From Dongia mobilis (GTDB lineage Bacteria; Pseudomonadota; Alphaproteobacteria; Dongiales; Dongiaceae): a stretch of DNA of 64,000 bases. The DNA is taken from contig NZ_SNYW01000010.1 of assembly GCF_004363235.1 (NCBI RefSeq), positions 240,968-304,967 on the forward strand. Direction: 5' to 3'. The notes under the pieces were generated by a model. It was given only the letters and a program-made list of their open reading frames with translations. It had not been told where the DNA came from and searched no databases. A program made the translations under genes and the position numbers. Numbering within the stretch: the stretch's first letter is position 1; every line of letters starts with the position of its first letter. Of the stretch, positions 1-8,581 are shown one piece after another.

Positions 1-1
1 T

Positions 2-664
2 CTGGCGCCGCTCGACACGAACCTCAAGGGTCGCCGCCTGGCGCTGCTGATCGATAGCGCCACCCGGGTCTGGCACCCGGAGGTCGAGGCCGCCATTCGC
101 GAAATGGCCCGGCGGATGGCTGAAGCCGGCGCCGAGATCGAGGAAGTCACCCTGGGCTGGGGCAAGCTCGAGGATGACCTTTGGGTCAAGCATTGGGGCG
201 TCTATCTCGCCACCTTCTTCGGCCATGTCCTGCCGCAATATCGGGACAAGATGGACCCCAACGTCGTCGCGCTGATCGATGCCGGCCTTGCCATGAATGC
301 GGTCGACTTCAAGAGGATCGAGATCGAGCGGACGCGGATGTGGGGCCAGTTGCAACCCATCCTCGCCCGCAACGAGGCGATCGTCTCCGGCACCATGTGC
401 CAGCCGGCGGCCGAGATCGGCCGTGCCGACCACGAATACTGGCATCTGCGGCCCGACGGACGTTATGCCTCGCTCGACTTCACCGCGGTCTGGAACTTCG
501 TCAGCCCCTGCCCGGCACTCTCGGTGCCGGCCGGTTTCACCAGCGACGGCCTGCCCATCGGATTGCAGTTGATCGGCCGCCGCCACGACGACCGGGCTGT
601 CCTCGGCCTCGGCGCCGTGATCGAGAAAATGCAGCCCTGGGCGCATCTGCGACCGCCCCTTTGA
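2..664 (+). CDS. Amidase (amidase-signature family), C-terminal part only
   Basis: The frame is open from base 2, so the gene starts before the window and only about the last 220 residues are seen. Amidase-signature enzymes hydrolyse carboxamide bonds with a Ser-cisSer-Lys triad; that part lies outside the window. What identifies the family here is the C-terminal block CPALSVPAGF followed by GLPIGLQLIG, the usual GLPxGxQ signature near the end of these enzymes. The substrate cannot be deduced. A 98-bp gap separates it from the downstream TPP enzyme on the same strand, so co-transcription is possible but not shown. Confidence 0.85.
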   Translation: MAPLDTNLKGRRLALLIDSATRVWHPEVEAAIREMARRMAEAGAEIEEVTLGWGKLEDDLWVKHWGVYLATFFGHVLPQYRDKMDPNVVALIDAGLAMNAVDFKRIEIERTRMWGQLQPILARNEAIVSGTMCQPAAEIGRADHEYWHLRPDGRYASLDFTAVWNFVSPCPALSVPAGFTSDGLPIGLQLIGRRHDDRAVLGLGAVIEKMQPWAHLRPPL

Positions 665-762
665 TATCCGCACCTGCCTAGCCCTGCGGGCGACGCCCTT
701 GCCAAACCGCGCCGAAAGGCGTTAGGCCCTTTGCCAGACACCATTACCCTCCGGACAGACGA

Positions 763-2451
763 ATGAGCCAGAACATCACCCCCCGCAATGGCGGCCGCAT
801 CCTGATCGACGCCCTCATCCAGCACGGCGTCGACCTCGCCTTCTGCGTACCGGGCGAAAGCTATCTCGCCGCCCTCGACGCGCTGCATGATGCGCAGGAC
901 CGCATCAGGCTGGTGGTCTGCCGCCAGGAAGGTGGCGCCGCCTATATGGCGGAGGCCTATGGCAAACTGACCGGGAAACCCGGTATCTGCTTCGTGACGC
1001 GCGGCCCCGGCGCCACCAATGCCTCGATCGGCGTCCACACCGCCTTCCAGGATTCGACGCCGATGATCCTCTTCATCGGCCAGGTCGCCCGCGACCAGGT
1101 CGAGCGCGAAGCGTTCCAGGAGATCGATTTCCGCCGCATGTTCGGCCCGATGGTGAAATGGGTGGCCGAGATCGACGACGCCGCACGCATCCCGGAACTG
1201 GTCAGCCAGGCCTTCCACCGCGCCATGAACGGTCGCCCCGGCCCGGTCGTACTGGCCCTGCCAGAGGACATGTTGACCGACATCGTCAAGGTGGGCGACG
1301 CCATGCACTATAAGGTAAGTCGCCCGCATCCCGGCGGGGAGGAGATGGCGGCCTTCCGCAACCTTCTCGCCAAGGCTGAACGCCCCCTCGTCATCCTGGG
1401 CGGCGGCGGCTGGGATGCCGATGCCGTCGCCGGTTTCCGCCGTTTCGCGGAAGCCAACAACCTGCCGGTCGGCTGTGCCTTCCGCTGCCAGGATCTGTTC
1501 GACAACACCAGCGAGAACTATGCCGGTGATGTCGGCATCGGCATCAATCCGAAGCTCGCCCAGCGCATCAAGGACAGCGACCTGCTGATCGCCATCGGCG
1601 CCCGCCTCGGCGAGATGACGACCTCGGGCTATACATTGATCGATATCCCCGTGCCGGCGCAGAAGCTGGTGCATGTCCATGCCAGCGCCGAGGAACTGGG
1701 CCGCGTCTATCAGGCCAGCCTGCCGATCAACAGCGGCATGGGCGCCTTCGTGCAGGCGCTCGGCAAGCTGCCCGCCATCGCCAATCGCCCCTGGGATGCC
1801 TGGACCCGGGCGGCGCGCGCCGATTACCTCGAGAGCATCCAGCTGGCGTCGATACCCGGCGCCTTGCAGATGGGCGAGATCATGGCCTGGCTGCGCGAGC
1901 GCCTGCCGGCCGATGCGATCCTCACCAACGGCGCCGGCAATTATGCGACCTGGAGCCACCGCTTCTATCGATATCGCAAATTCCGCACCCAGCTCGGCCC
2001 CACCAACGGTTCGATGGGCTACGGCGTTCCCGCCGGCGTGGCCGCCAAGCTGGCAGCACCCGAACGCATCGTCGTTTCCTTCAACGGCGACGGCTGCTTC
2101 ATGATGAACGGCCAGGAACTGGCGACGGCCGTGCAATACGGCGCCAATGTCGTCTTCCTGGTGATCAATAACGGCATGTACGGCACCATCCGCATGCACC
2201 AGGAAAAGACCTATCCCGGCCGCGTCTCGGGCACCGAGCTCCGCAACCCCGATTTCGTGGCCCTCGCCAGGGCCTATGGCGCCCATGGCGAACTGGTCGA
2301 GAAGACGGCGGATTTCGCCCCCGCCTTCGAGCGGGCGCTCGCCGCCGGCCGCCCGGCCCTGCTCGAACTACGCATCGATCCCGAGGCCATCACGCCCAAG
2401 GCCTCGCTCAGCCAGCTGCGCGAGGCGGCCCTGAAGGCGCAGCGCGCGTGA
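763..2451 (+). CDS. Thiamine-pyrophosphate-dependent enzyme, acetolactate-synthase-large-subunit-like
   Basis: A 562-residue protein with the three-domain TPP-enzyme layout. The N-terminal pyrimidine-binding domain has CRQEGGAAYMAEAYG, whose Glu should activate the TPP cofactor; a central Rossmann-like domain follows; the C-terminal diphosphate-binding domain has the GDG...NN motif (FNGDGCFMMNG to VINNGMYG). Family relatives include acetohydroxyacid synthases, benzoylformate decarboxylases and sulfoacetaldehyde enzymes. No regulatory small-subunit gene follows, so this is more likely a catabolic decarboxylase or carboligase than the biosynthetic AHAS. The stop overlaps the start of the DUF1491 gene by 4 nt, which indicates translational coupling. 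The exact reaction is not recognisable from sequence alone. Confidence 0.85.
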   Translation: MSQNITPRNGGRILIDALIQHGVDLAFCVPGESYLAALDALHDAQDRIRLVVCRQEGGAAYMAEAYGKLTGKPGICFVTRGPGATNASIGVHTAFQDSTPMILFIGQVARDQVEREAFQEIDFRRMFGPMVKWVAEIDDAARIPELVSQAFHRAMNGRPGPVVLALPEDMLTDIVKVGDAMHYKVSRPHPGGEEMAAFRNLLAKAERPLVILGGGGWDADAVAGFRRFAEANNLPVGCAFRCQDLFDNTSENYAGDVGIGINPKLAQRIKDSDLLIAIGARLGEMTTSGYTLIDIPVPAQKLVHVHASAEELGRVYQASLPINSGMGAFVQALGKLPAIANRPWDAWTRAARADYLESIQLASIPGALQMGEIMAWLRERLPADAILTNGAGNYATWSHRFYRYRKFRTQLGPTNGSMGYGVPAGVAAKLAAPERIVVSFNGDGCFMMNGQELATAVQYGANVVFLVINNGMYGTIRMHQEKTYPGRVSGTELRNPDFVALARAYGAHGELVEKTADFAPAFERALAAGRPALLELRIDPEAITPKASLSQLREAALKAQRA

Positions 2452-2783
2452 GTGAGCGCCTCTCCACCGAGCTCTTTGTCCAGGGCCATCTCCGCCAATG
2501 TTTTGCGCGCGGCCTCACTGCCATTGTCGCCCACAAGGGCGACGCCTGGGGTGGCGCCGTCCTGGTCAAGCTCAACCTGCTCGGCCCCGGCTGCCGGCTC
2601 CTCAGCCAGACCCGTGACGAGGCGGGCGAAATCGCCTGGCTGCAGGTGCAGAAGGGCGACATGATGAGCGAGGCGGATGCCGATGCCTATATCGCCCGCC
2701 AGGTCGCGCGCGATCCAGATCTTTGGGTGGTCGAGATCGAGGACAAGGCCGGCCGGAATCCGTTCCCGGGCAAGTTGCTTTAG
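2448..2783 (+). CDS. DUF1491 family protein
   Basis: A 111-residue soluble protein matching the alphaproteobacterial DUF1491 family. It has an N-terminal block TELFVQGHLRQC, a central GAVLVKLN strand, the acidic run MMSEADADAYIARQ and the conserved DPDLWVVEIEDKAGR near the C-terminus. The function of the family is unknown. It starts with an ATG inside the last codons of the TPP enzyme (4-nt overlap), so the two are probably co-translated. Nothing suggests a membrane segment or signal peptide. Confidence 0.85.
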   Translation: MSERLSTELFVQGHLRQCFARGLTAIVAHKGDAWGGAVLVKLNLLGPGCRLLSQTRDEAGEIAWLQVQKGDMMSEADADAYIARQVARDPDLWVVEIEDKAGRNPFPGKLL

Positions 2784-3124
2784 GCGCGTCAGCAAGGGAC
2801 CCTTCTCTTTCGTCTCGCCGAGAACGGGGAATTCGGGCCCCAACAGGCTTGTGCCTGCAGGACTGAATTCCGTAGGGACTGGACAGAAGCCCGCGCCTCG
2901 CTTATCCCAACCCAGCCCCTGCTGCGGCGGGGGCAGCCGCGGAAAGGAAACGCCCGGACGGGAAAGGTCTCCGGCCAGAGGCATGCCTGCCGCCGCTGGT
3001 TGTATTGCTGGCGGCCGGCCACCCGGAAATGTGTCATAAGACCGAAGGCGGCACTGGTTCGTCACTTTGCCTTGAACCGGGTGGTGGGATCGGACGACGG
3101 AACAATGACGATGGCAGTAGCGGG
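2784..3124. other. Intergenic stretch before the sigma-factor gene
   Basis: 341 bp without a supportable gene. It contains a small hairpin (ACAGGC ttgt GCCTGC near 2847-2862) and GC-rich inverted segments near 2930, but no convincing terminator. The promoter of the downstream ECF sigma operon should lie here and may be recognised by that sigma factor itself; I could not pick out a reliable -35/-10 pair. An in-frame extension of the sigma gene back to 3005 is open but has no family resemblance, so it is treated as leader. Confidence 0.5.
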
Positions 3125-3700
3125 ATGAAACTGGGTTCAGGCGGAGGTACGCCGGATGGCAAGCTGCTGGACGGTATCGCAAAGGGTGACAGAGACGCCT
3201 TTACCGCGTTCTACCAGCGCCACAACCGCGCGCTGTTCGCGTTCCTGGTAAAGCTGGTGCGCGAGCGCGAGCTGGCCGAGGAGGTGCTGAGCGAGACCAT
3301 GTTGGAAGTCTGGCGCCAAGCGGGCCGCTTCGAAGGCAAGTCCTCGGTCACCACCTGGCTGTTCTCGATCGGACACCACAAGGCGGTGAGCCGCCTCAGG
3401 AAGAAGCGCGAAGTGGCCCTTGACGACGACGTGGCCGCCGCAATCGAGGACCAGGCACCGGGACCGGACAGCATCGCCGCCGGCCAGGGCATGTCCCGGC
3501 TGCTGCAGGGCTTGATGGAGAAGCTGTCGCTGGATCATCGCGAAATCCTGCATCTGGCCTATTTCCAGGAGTTTTCGGTGCAGGAGATCGCGGACACGCT
3601 CGATTTGCCGGAGAATACCGTCAAGACGCGCATGTTCTATGCCCGGCAGAAGCTGAAGGGCATGCTCGAAGCGGCGGGTGTCAAGGGAGCCTCGGTATGA
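3125..3700 (+). CDS. ECF-type RNA polymerase sigma factor
   Basis: A sigma-70-family factor of the extracytoplasmic-function type, 191 residues from the ATG at 3125. Region sigma-2 spans about residues 12-80 (DAFTAFYQRHNRALFAFLVK, then VTTWLFSIGHHKAVSRLRKK, which binds the -10 element). Region sigma-4 spans about residues 130-180 (LSLDHREILHLAYFQEFSVQ and EIADTLDLPENTVKTRMFYA, the helix-turn-helix for the -35). There is no sigma-1 or sigma-3. Its last codons overlap the anti-sigma gene by 4 nt and a subtilase follows, so the three form an operon. The start was chosen because the conserved region begins soon after it; an upstream in-frame start at 3005 is less likely. Confidence 0.9.
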   Translation: MKLGSGGGTPDGKLLDGIAKGDRDAFTAFYQRHNRALFAFLVKLVRERELAEEVLSETMLEVWRQAGRFEGKSSVTTWLFSIGHHKAVSRLRKKREVALDDDVAAAIEDQAPGPDSIAAGQGMSRLLQGLMEKLSLDHREILHLAYFQEFSVQEIADTLDLPENTVKTRMFYARQKLKGMLEAAGVKGASV

Positions 3701-4401
3701 ACGCTGAACAGGGGCAGGACCAGAACCGGATCAGCCTGGACGAGGCGCAGGAAATCCTGCCCTGGTATCTCACCGGCCGCGCCAGCCGCGCCGAAGCCGC
3801 GGCGATCGAGGGCCTGCTGAAGGAATCCGCCGAGTTGCGGAACCAGCTTGACGCCGCCAAGCAACAGCGCCAAGCCGTCATCGACGGCGGCGCCGCAACC
3901 GGCGAGCCCTCCGACGCCACGCTCACCAGATTGCTGCAGCAGATCGAGACCACCCGGCAGCGCCGCTTCGCCGCGGTCGAGGAACCGGGCTTCTTTGCCC
4001 GCCTGTTCGGCCCCAGGCCATTGATGAAATTCGCCCTCGCCTGCGCTTGCCTTCTCGTGGTGGCGCAGGGGGCCTTGCTCTATCGGTCTGGCGCCCTGCC
4101 CTTTGTGTCGACGCCGGAGGGCGAACCAGCCGGGCAGGCGACTTATGCCACGGCGGCGGCGACCGGCGAGGTGCCGGAGATGGCCGAGGCGCTGGGGGCC
4201 GAGTTGCTGGTCGCCTTCCGTCCGGAAGTGACCGCCGCCCAGATCACCCAGATCCTGACCGAGCTGGATGCCAGCGTGATCGACGGGCCGAAGCCGGGCC
4301 TCACCTTCGTGTTGCGCCTCGCCACCGGGGTCGATGTCAACGAGGCCATCGCCCGCCTGCAGTCACGCCCCGACCTGATCGCGACTGCGCAGCGGCGCTG
4401 A
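3697..4401 (+). CDS. Membrane-anchored anti-sigma factor with a subtilase-prodomain-like C-terminus
   Basis: A 234-residue protein. The N-terminal cytosolic part (about residues 14-60: ISLDEAQEILPWYLTGRASR) looks like the zinc-less anti-sigma domain that sequesters ECF factors. One membrane segment lies around residues 108-128 (FALACACLLVVAQGALLY). The remainder would be periplasmic: an Ala/Glu-rich linker, then about residues 163-230 beginning ELLVAFRPEVTAAQITQIL and ending AIARLQSRPDLIATAQ. That tail resembles the prodomain of secreted subtilases, including the one encoded next (ELCVIFPPN ... YLMRLGDGAEPDQVFEA). Gene order with a 4-nt overlap to the sigma gene supports the anti-sigma role. 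The prodomain resemblance is my inference from pattern matching by eye. Confidence 0.8.
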   Translation: MNAEQGQDQNRISLDEAQEILPWYLTGRASRAEAAAIEGLLKESAELRNQLDAAKQQRQAVIDGGAATGEPSDATLTRLLQQIETTRQRRFAAVEEPGFFARLFGPRPLMKFALACACLLVVAQGALLYRSGALPFVSTPEGEPAGQATYATAAATGEVPEMAEALGAELLVAFRPEVTAAQITQILTELDASVIDGPKPGLTFVLRLATGVDVNEAIARLQSRPDLIATAQRR

Positions 4402-4405
4402 CACC

Positions 4406-4439
4406 ATGCGCCCTTTCCTGATATGCGCCCGTTCCTGAT
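4406..4439 (+). repeat. 17-bp tandem duplication spanning the subtilase start codon
   Basis: Two adjacent 17-bp copies (ATGCGCCCTTTCCTGAT at 4406-4422 and ATGCGCCCGTTCCTGAT at 4423-4439) differ at one base. Both begin with ATG. Because 17 is not a multiple of three, the first ATG opens a 10-codon frame (MRPFLICARS) that stops at 4436-4438, while the second ATG is the real subtilase start with the signal peptide. The first copy may act as a decoy start that lowers or times translation of the protease. Confidence 0.9.
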
Positions 4440-5748
4440 CTTCGCCGGCCTGCTTGCCCTCGTCGTGGCGACGATGTCGCCGCCCGCCCTGGCGCAGTCG
4501 ACGCTGCCGGCGACACCGCCGCGGATTCCGACCCAGCCTGACCTGCCCGGCAGCCGCGGCGACATGGGCCCGACACCATCGATCCCCGACCTCTTCGACG
4601 CCGCCGATGGCGCAGGCAGCGACGGCGAGGCCACGCCGGGCAATCGCCCGCCGGCCGTCCCCAACGAGCTCTGCGTCATCTTCCCCCCCAACGCGGCCTC
4701 GGAAGCGGCCCAGACTTTCGCCGACGACATCGATCTTGAGATCGTGCGCGATTTCACCATGCAGGGTCTGGGTCTGCGGGTTTATCTGATGCGCCTTGGC
4801 GACGGCGCCGAACCCGACCAGGTGTTCGAGGCGGCAGCGGCCGACCAGCGACCTGTCTGGGTGCAGCCCAATTTCATCTATCGCACCACGCAGGATCCCG
4901 CGGGCGCCACCGGCGACCAGCAATATGCCCTTCGCCAGATGCGCGCCGATATCGCCGCACCGCAGGCCGGCGGGGGAGAGGGCATCCGCATCGCCCTGAT
5001 CGACAGTGGCGTGGACACGGCCCATGAATCGTTGGCTGGCGCTACCATCAGCGCGTTCGACCTGGTCGATGACGGTTCCGTCGCCGCGGAGGTGCACGGC
5101 ACCGTGCTGGCCAGCATCATGGTCGGCCAGGGGCCGCTGCACGGCATCGCCCCCCGGGCGGAGTTGATCGCCATTCGTGCCTTCCGTGAGGTGGAGGCAA
5201 AACAGGGTCTGGCCGAGAGTTCGTCCTTCCTGCTGTCGCTCGGGATCGAGACGGCGATCCGGCAGCAGGCCCGCATCGCCAATCTCAGCCTCACGGGGCC
5301 GCAGGATCGCCTCGTCTCGCAACTCGTCGGCGAGGCGCTGCTCAACAAGGTCAGCGTCGTCGCCGCCGCCGGAAATGCCGGCCCCAAGGCGGCGCCCGCC
5401 TATCCTGCCGCCCAGGACGGCGTCATCGCCGTGACGGCCACGGACATGAAGGACCGCCTGTTCAAGGACGCCAATCGCGGCGACTATATCTCGGTTGCGG
5501 CGCCAGGGGTCGATATCCTGGGGGCGCGGCCCGGCGGCGGCTACGATTTCTTCAGCGGCACCTCGATGGCTACCGGCTATGCCAGCGGCCTGGCCGCCCT
5601 CCTGTTGTCGCACCAGCCGGCGCTGGGTGTCGTCAAGCTGCGCCGCGCCATGGAAGAATCCGCCATCGATCTGGGCGCGCCGCAACGCGATCCCGAATTC
5701 GGGGCCGGGCGTATCGACGCCCTCGCCGCCCTCGAACGCCTGCCCTGA
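4423..5748 (+). CDS. Secreted S8 (subtilisin-like) serine protease with prodomain
   Basis: A 441-residue preproprotease. A signal peptide covers residues 1-25 (MRPFLIFAGLLALVVA ... ALAQ). A Pro-rich linker follows, then an inhibitor/chaperone prodomain at about 82-150, then the S8 domain at about 170-440. The catalytic triad is visible: Asp194 (ALIDSGVD), His225 (EVHGTVLASIMVG) and Ser381 (FFSGTSMATG), with oxyanion Asn318 (AAAGNAGP). It acts in the periplasm or outside the cell. It is the third gene after a sigma factor and its anti-sigma factor, so it is likely a target or a feedback protease of that system. A tandem duplication places a second ATG at 4406 in another frame; the start here is the one that gives the signal peptide. 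Confidence 0.93.
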   Translation: MRPFLIFAGLLALVVATMSPPALAQSTLPATPPRIPTQPDLPGSRGDMGPTPSIPDLFDAADGAGSDGEATPGNRPPAVPNELCVIFPPNAASEAAQTFADDIDLEIVRDFTMQGLGLRVYLMRLGDGAEPDQVFEAAAADQRPVWVQPNFIYRTTQDPAGATGDQQYALRQMRADIAAPQAGGGEGIRIALIDSGVDTAHESLAGATISAFDLVDDGSVAAEVHGTVLASIMVGQGPLHGIAPRAELIAIRAFREVEAKQGLAESSSFLLSLGIETAIRQQARIANLSLTGPQDRLVSQLVGEALLNKVSVVAAAGNAGPKAAPAYPAAQDGVIAVTATDMKDRLFKDANRGDYISVAAPGVDILGARPGGGYDFFSGTSMATGYASGLAALLLSHQPALGVVKLRRAMEESAIDLGAPQRDPEFGAGRIDALAALERLP

Positions 5749-5821
5749 CAGATTCGCTGACAACTGCCCCCAACTTCGCCGCTGGTCTGGCGCCAGCCGC
5801 CTCGGCTAGAGTGGCGAACCC

Positions 5822-6598
5822 ATGTTTGACGCCCTCCTCGCCTACACCACCGACAATTGGCAGACCCTGGCTCTATCCAGCAGCGCGATCTTCCTGGCGG
5901 CGATCGTGCGCGGCTTCTCCGGTTTCGGTTTCTCGCTGCTCAGCATAACCGCCCTCTCGCTGATCCTGCCGGCGCGCGAGATCGTGCCGACGATCTTCCT
6001 GCTCGAGGTCGCAGCCTCGCTCAACATGATCCCGTCGATCTGGCGCGACATCGACTGGCGCTCGATCGGCTGGCTGCTCCTCGGCTATGTCATCGCGCTG
6101 CCCTTCGGCATTTTCGCGCTCGCCCGCTTTCCCGAGGCGCCGATGCAGCTGGCCATGGCGTTGTTCGTGCTGGCGACCGCGATCATGATGCTGCGCGGTT
6201 TCCGGCTGGAGCGGACGCCGGGGGCGACCGCAACCGCCGTAACTGGCGGTGCTTCGGGGATTTTCAATGGCGCCTTCGGCATCGGCGGACCGCCGGTGGT
6301 GCTGTTCTATTTCTCGACCCCGGCCGCGGCCGCCGTCAGCCGCGCCTCGGTCATCGCCTTCTTCCTCTCGACCGATGTGCTGGGCCTTGCCGGCCACTGG
6401 TATGAGGGTCTCATCACGACGCAGAGTTTCGTCCAGTTCCTCGCTTGGCTGCCGGCCCTGCTGCTGGGCGTCTGGGTCGGCGCCCGAGGCTTCAAGCGCA
6501 TCGACCAGGCGACATTCCGGCGTGCCGTCCTCGTGCTGCTGATGCTGCTGGCCGTCATCAGCCTCGCCAAGGCACTGTTCGACCTCGCCCAGTCCTGA
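5822..6598 (+). CDS. TSUP-family permease (TauE/SafE type), putative sulfite exporter
   Basis: A 258-residue integral membrane protein with about eight hydrophobic segments and the two TSUP repeats: an N-terminal GFSGFGFSLLSITALSLILP and a second-half GGASGIFNGAFGIGGPPVVL, the typical GxxxGxxGxGGP pattern. TSUP proteins move sulfur-containing organic anions; TauE and SafE members are proposed sulfite/sulfoacetate exporters. It faces the xsc gene tail to tail, 63 bp away, and Xsc releases sulfite, so export of sulfite is the natural hypothesis. It is not in the xsc transcript. Confidence 0.8.
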   Translation: MFDALLAYTTDNWQTLALSSSAIFLAAIVRGFSGFGFSLLSITALSLILPAREIVPTIFLLEVAASLNMIPSIWRDIDWRSIGWLLLGYVIALPFGIFALARFPEAPMQLAMALFVLATAIMMLRGFRLERTPGATATAVTGGASGIFNGAFGIGGPPVVLFYFSTPAAAAVSRASVIAFFLSTDVLGLAGHWYEGLITTQSFVQFLAWLPALLLGVWVGARGFKRIDQATFRRAVLVLLMLLAVISLAKALFDLAQS

Positions 6599-6612
6599 AA
6601 GGGCGGCCATGG

Positions 6613-6645
6613 AAAAGGGCGGGCTCTCCCCCAGCCCGCCCTTCT
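6613..6645. terminator. Bidirectional rho-independent terminator between the TSUP gene and xsc
   Basis: A perfect 11-bp stem (AAGGGCGGGCT at 6615-6625, AGCCCGCCCTT at 6633-6643) with a 7-nt loop lies between two convergent genes. Read on the minus strand the stem is followed by TTTTCC, so it serves xsc best; on the plus strand the tail is CTTCTC, which is weaker. Confidence 0.8.
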
Positions 6646-6661
6646 CCCGATCGGCCGCGGA

Positions 6662-8437
6662 TCAAGCCCCCTGCTGCGGCCGCATATCCTTCTTGTCGAT
6701 GCCGGCGACGACCACCGGCTTCTTCATCGCATCGCGGCGGAAGGGTTCGCCGAGTTCCTGGTTGAGGATCACCTCGATGAAGGTGGTCACACCCTTTTCC
6801 TGCGCCTTGCAGGCTTCCTGCAGGGCGGCGGTCAAATCCTTCTGCGTGCGTACCTGCACCCCCTTGAGGCCGCAGGCCTCGGCGATGCGGGCATAGGAGA
6901 GTTCGGGGTCAAGCTCGGTGCCGACGAAATTGTTGTCGTACCAGAGAGTCGTGTTGCGCTTCTCCGCACCCCATTGGTAGTTGCGGAACACGACCATGGT
7001 GATGCCCGGCCATTCCTTGCGCCCGATCGAGGTCATCTCGTTCATGGAAATGCCGAAGGCGCCGTCGCCGGCAAAGCCCACGACGGGCACGTCCGGGCAG
7101 CCGATCTTGGCGCCGATGATCGCCGGGAAGCCATAGCCGCAGGGACCGAACAGGCCCGGGGCCAGATATTTGCGGCCCTGCTCGAAGGTCGGATAGGCAT
7201 TGCCGATGGCGCAATTGTTGCCGATGTCGCTGGAGATGATGGCATTTTTCGGGAGGCCGTCCTGGATCGCGCGCCAGGCCATGCGCGGCGACATGCGGTC
7301 GGCGTCGCGGGTGCGCGCATCCTTGTTCCAGCTGGTGCCGGGATCGTCATCCTCGTGATCCATGCTGGCGAGCGTCTGCAGCCAGGCGGACTTGGTCTGA
7401 TGGATGAGTGCCTTGCGCTCGGCACGGCCCACATTGCCGGCCTCGGGTGTCAGTTGGGCCAGGATCGATTTCGCCACCTGCTTCGCGTCACCGACGATGC
7501 CGACCGTCACCTTCTTGGTCAGGCCGATGCGGTCCGGGTTGATATCGACCTGGATGATGGTGGCGTTCTTCGGCCAGTAATCGATGCCATAGCCGGGCAG
7601 CGTCGAGAACGGGTTGAGACGGGTGCCGAGCGCCAGCACCACGTCAGCCTTGGCGATCAGCTCCATCGCCGCCTTCGAGCCGTTATAGCCGAGCGGCCCG
7701 GCGTGCAACGGATGCGAGCCGGGGAAACTGTCATTGTGCTGGTAGGACGAGCAGACCGGCGCGTCGAGGCGCTCGGCCAGCGCCTGGGCTTCCGGAATGG
7801 CGCCGCCGATGACAACACCGGCGCCCGACAGGATCACCGGAAACTTCGCCTCCGACAGCACCTTGGCCGCCCTGGCAATGGCCTCCGCGCCGCCGGCCGG
7901 GCGCTCGAACTCGACGATCTGCGGCAGTTCGATATCGACGATCTGGCAGAAGAGATCGCGCGGCACGTTGATCTGCGCCGGGGCCGAGTTGCGCTTCGCC
8001 TTGGTGATGACGCGATTCAGCACCTCCGCCATGCGGCTGGCGTCGCGCACCTCTTCCTGATAGCAGACCATGTCCTTGAAGAGGGCCATCTGCTCGACTT
8101 CCTGGAAGCCGCCCTGGCCGATGGTCTTGTTGGCCGCCTGCGGCGTCACCAGCAGCATCGGCGTGTGGTTCCAATAGGCGGTCTTGATGCAGGTGACGAA
8201 ATTGGTGATGCCCGGCCCGTTCTGGGCGATGCACATCGCCATCTTGCCGCTGGCGCGGGTATAGCCGTCGGCGATGTAGCCGCCATTGCATTCATGCGCC
8301 ACGTCCCAGAAGGTGATGCCGGCCTTCGGGAACAAATCCGAGATCGGCATGAAGGCCGAGCCGATGATGCCGAAGACATGCTCGATGCCATGCAACTGCA
8401 TGACCTTCACGAAGGCCTCTTCCGTGGTCATTTTCAT
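6662..8437 (-). CDS. xsc: Sulfoacetaldehyde acetyltransferase
   Basis: A TPP-dependent enzyme of 591 residues that converts sulfoacetaldehyde and phosphate to acetyl phosphate and sulfite, the desulfonation step of taurine and related sulfonate breakdown. The N-terminus MKMTTEEAFVKVMQLHGIEH, the block AQNGPGITNFVTCIKTAYWN, QAANKTIGQGGFQEVEQMAL and GYGIDYWPKNATIIQVDINP are hallmark Xsc stretches. The C-terminal TPP motif is GDGAFGISMNEMTS. An in-frame extension to 8524 exists, but the family starts at MKMTTEE (8437), preceded by AGGAAAGATGG. It lies downstream of a TauR-like regulator and a Pot-type transporter on the same strand. A phosphate acetyltransferase to use the product is not in the window. 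Confidence 0.96.
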   Translation of the reverse strand: MKMTTEEAFVKVMQLHGIEHVFGIIGSAFMPISDLFPKAGITFWDVAHECNGGYIADGYTRASGKMAMCIAQNGPGITNFVTCIKTAYWNHTPMLLVTPQAANKTIGQGGFQEVEQMALFKDMVCYQEEVRDASRMAEVLNRVITKAKRNSAPAQINVPRDLFCQIVDIELPQIVEFERPAGGAEAIARAAKVLSEAKFPVILSGAGVVIGGAIPEAQALAERLDAPVCSSYQHNDSFPGSHPLHAGPLGYNGSKAAMELIAKADVVLALGTRLNPFSTLPGYGIDYWPKNATIIQVDINPDRIGLTKKVTVGIVGDAKQVAKSILAQLTPEAGNVGRAERKALIHQTKSAWLQTLASMDHEDDDPGTSWNKDARTRDADRMSPRMAWRAIQDGLPKNAIISSDIGNNCAIGNAYPTFEQGRKYLAPGLFGPCGYGFPAIIGAKIGCPDVPVVGFAGDGAFGISMNEMTSIGRKEWPGITMVVFRNYQWGAEKRNTTLWYDNNFVGTELDPELSYARIAEACGLKGVQVRTQKDLTAALQEACKAQEKGVTTFIEVILNQELGEPFRRDAMKKPVVVAGIDKKDMRPQQGA

Positions 8438-8581
8438 GGGTCTTGATCCATCTTTCCTGATTGCCGGCTGGTCCGCCCGGCCTGATCCATTGCCGCACGA
8501 TAGGGGGGCAACTGGCCCTGTCATAGGTCCAGCGGCCGGGGCCGCTTTGGGCCAGACGCCCCCTTTTCCGGGGCCGCAGCC

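Noticed and set aside
463..2286. 607-codon open frame on the minus strand
   Set aside because: Antisense to the TPP enzyme, with low-complexity Ala/Gly/Arg/Asp composition. It reflects GC-rich codon bias.
763..2451. Biosynthetic acetolactate synthase (ilvB)
   Set aside because: No small subunit or other branched-chain genes nearby and a DUF1491 partner instead; general TPP-enzyme call preferred.
6974..8446. 490-codon open frame on the plus strand opposite xsc
   Set aside because: Xsc is unmistakable on the other strand; this frame has no motif.
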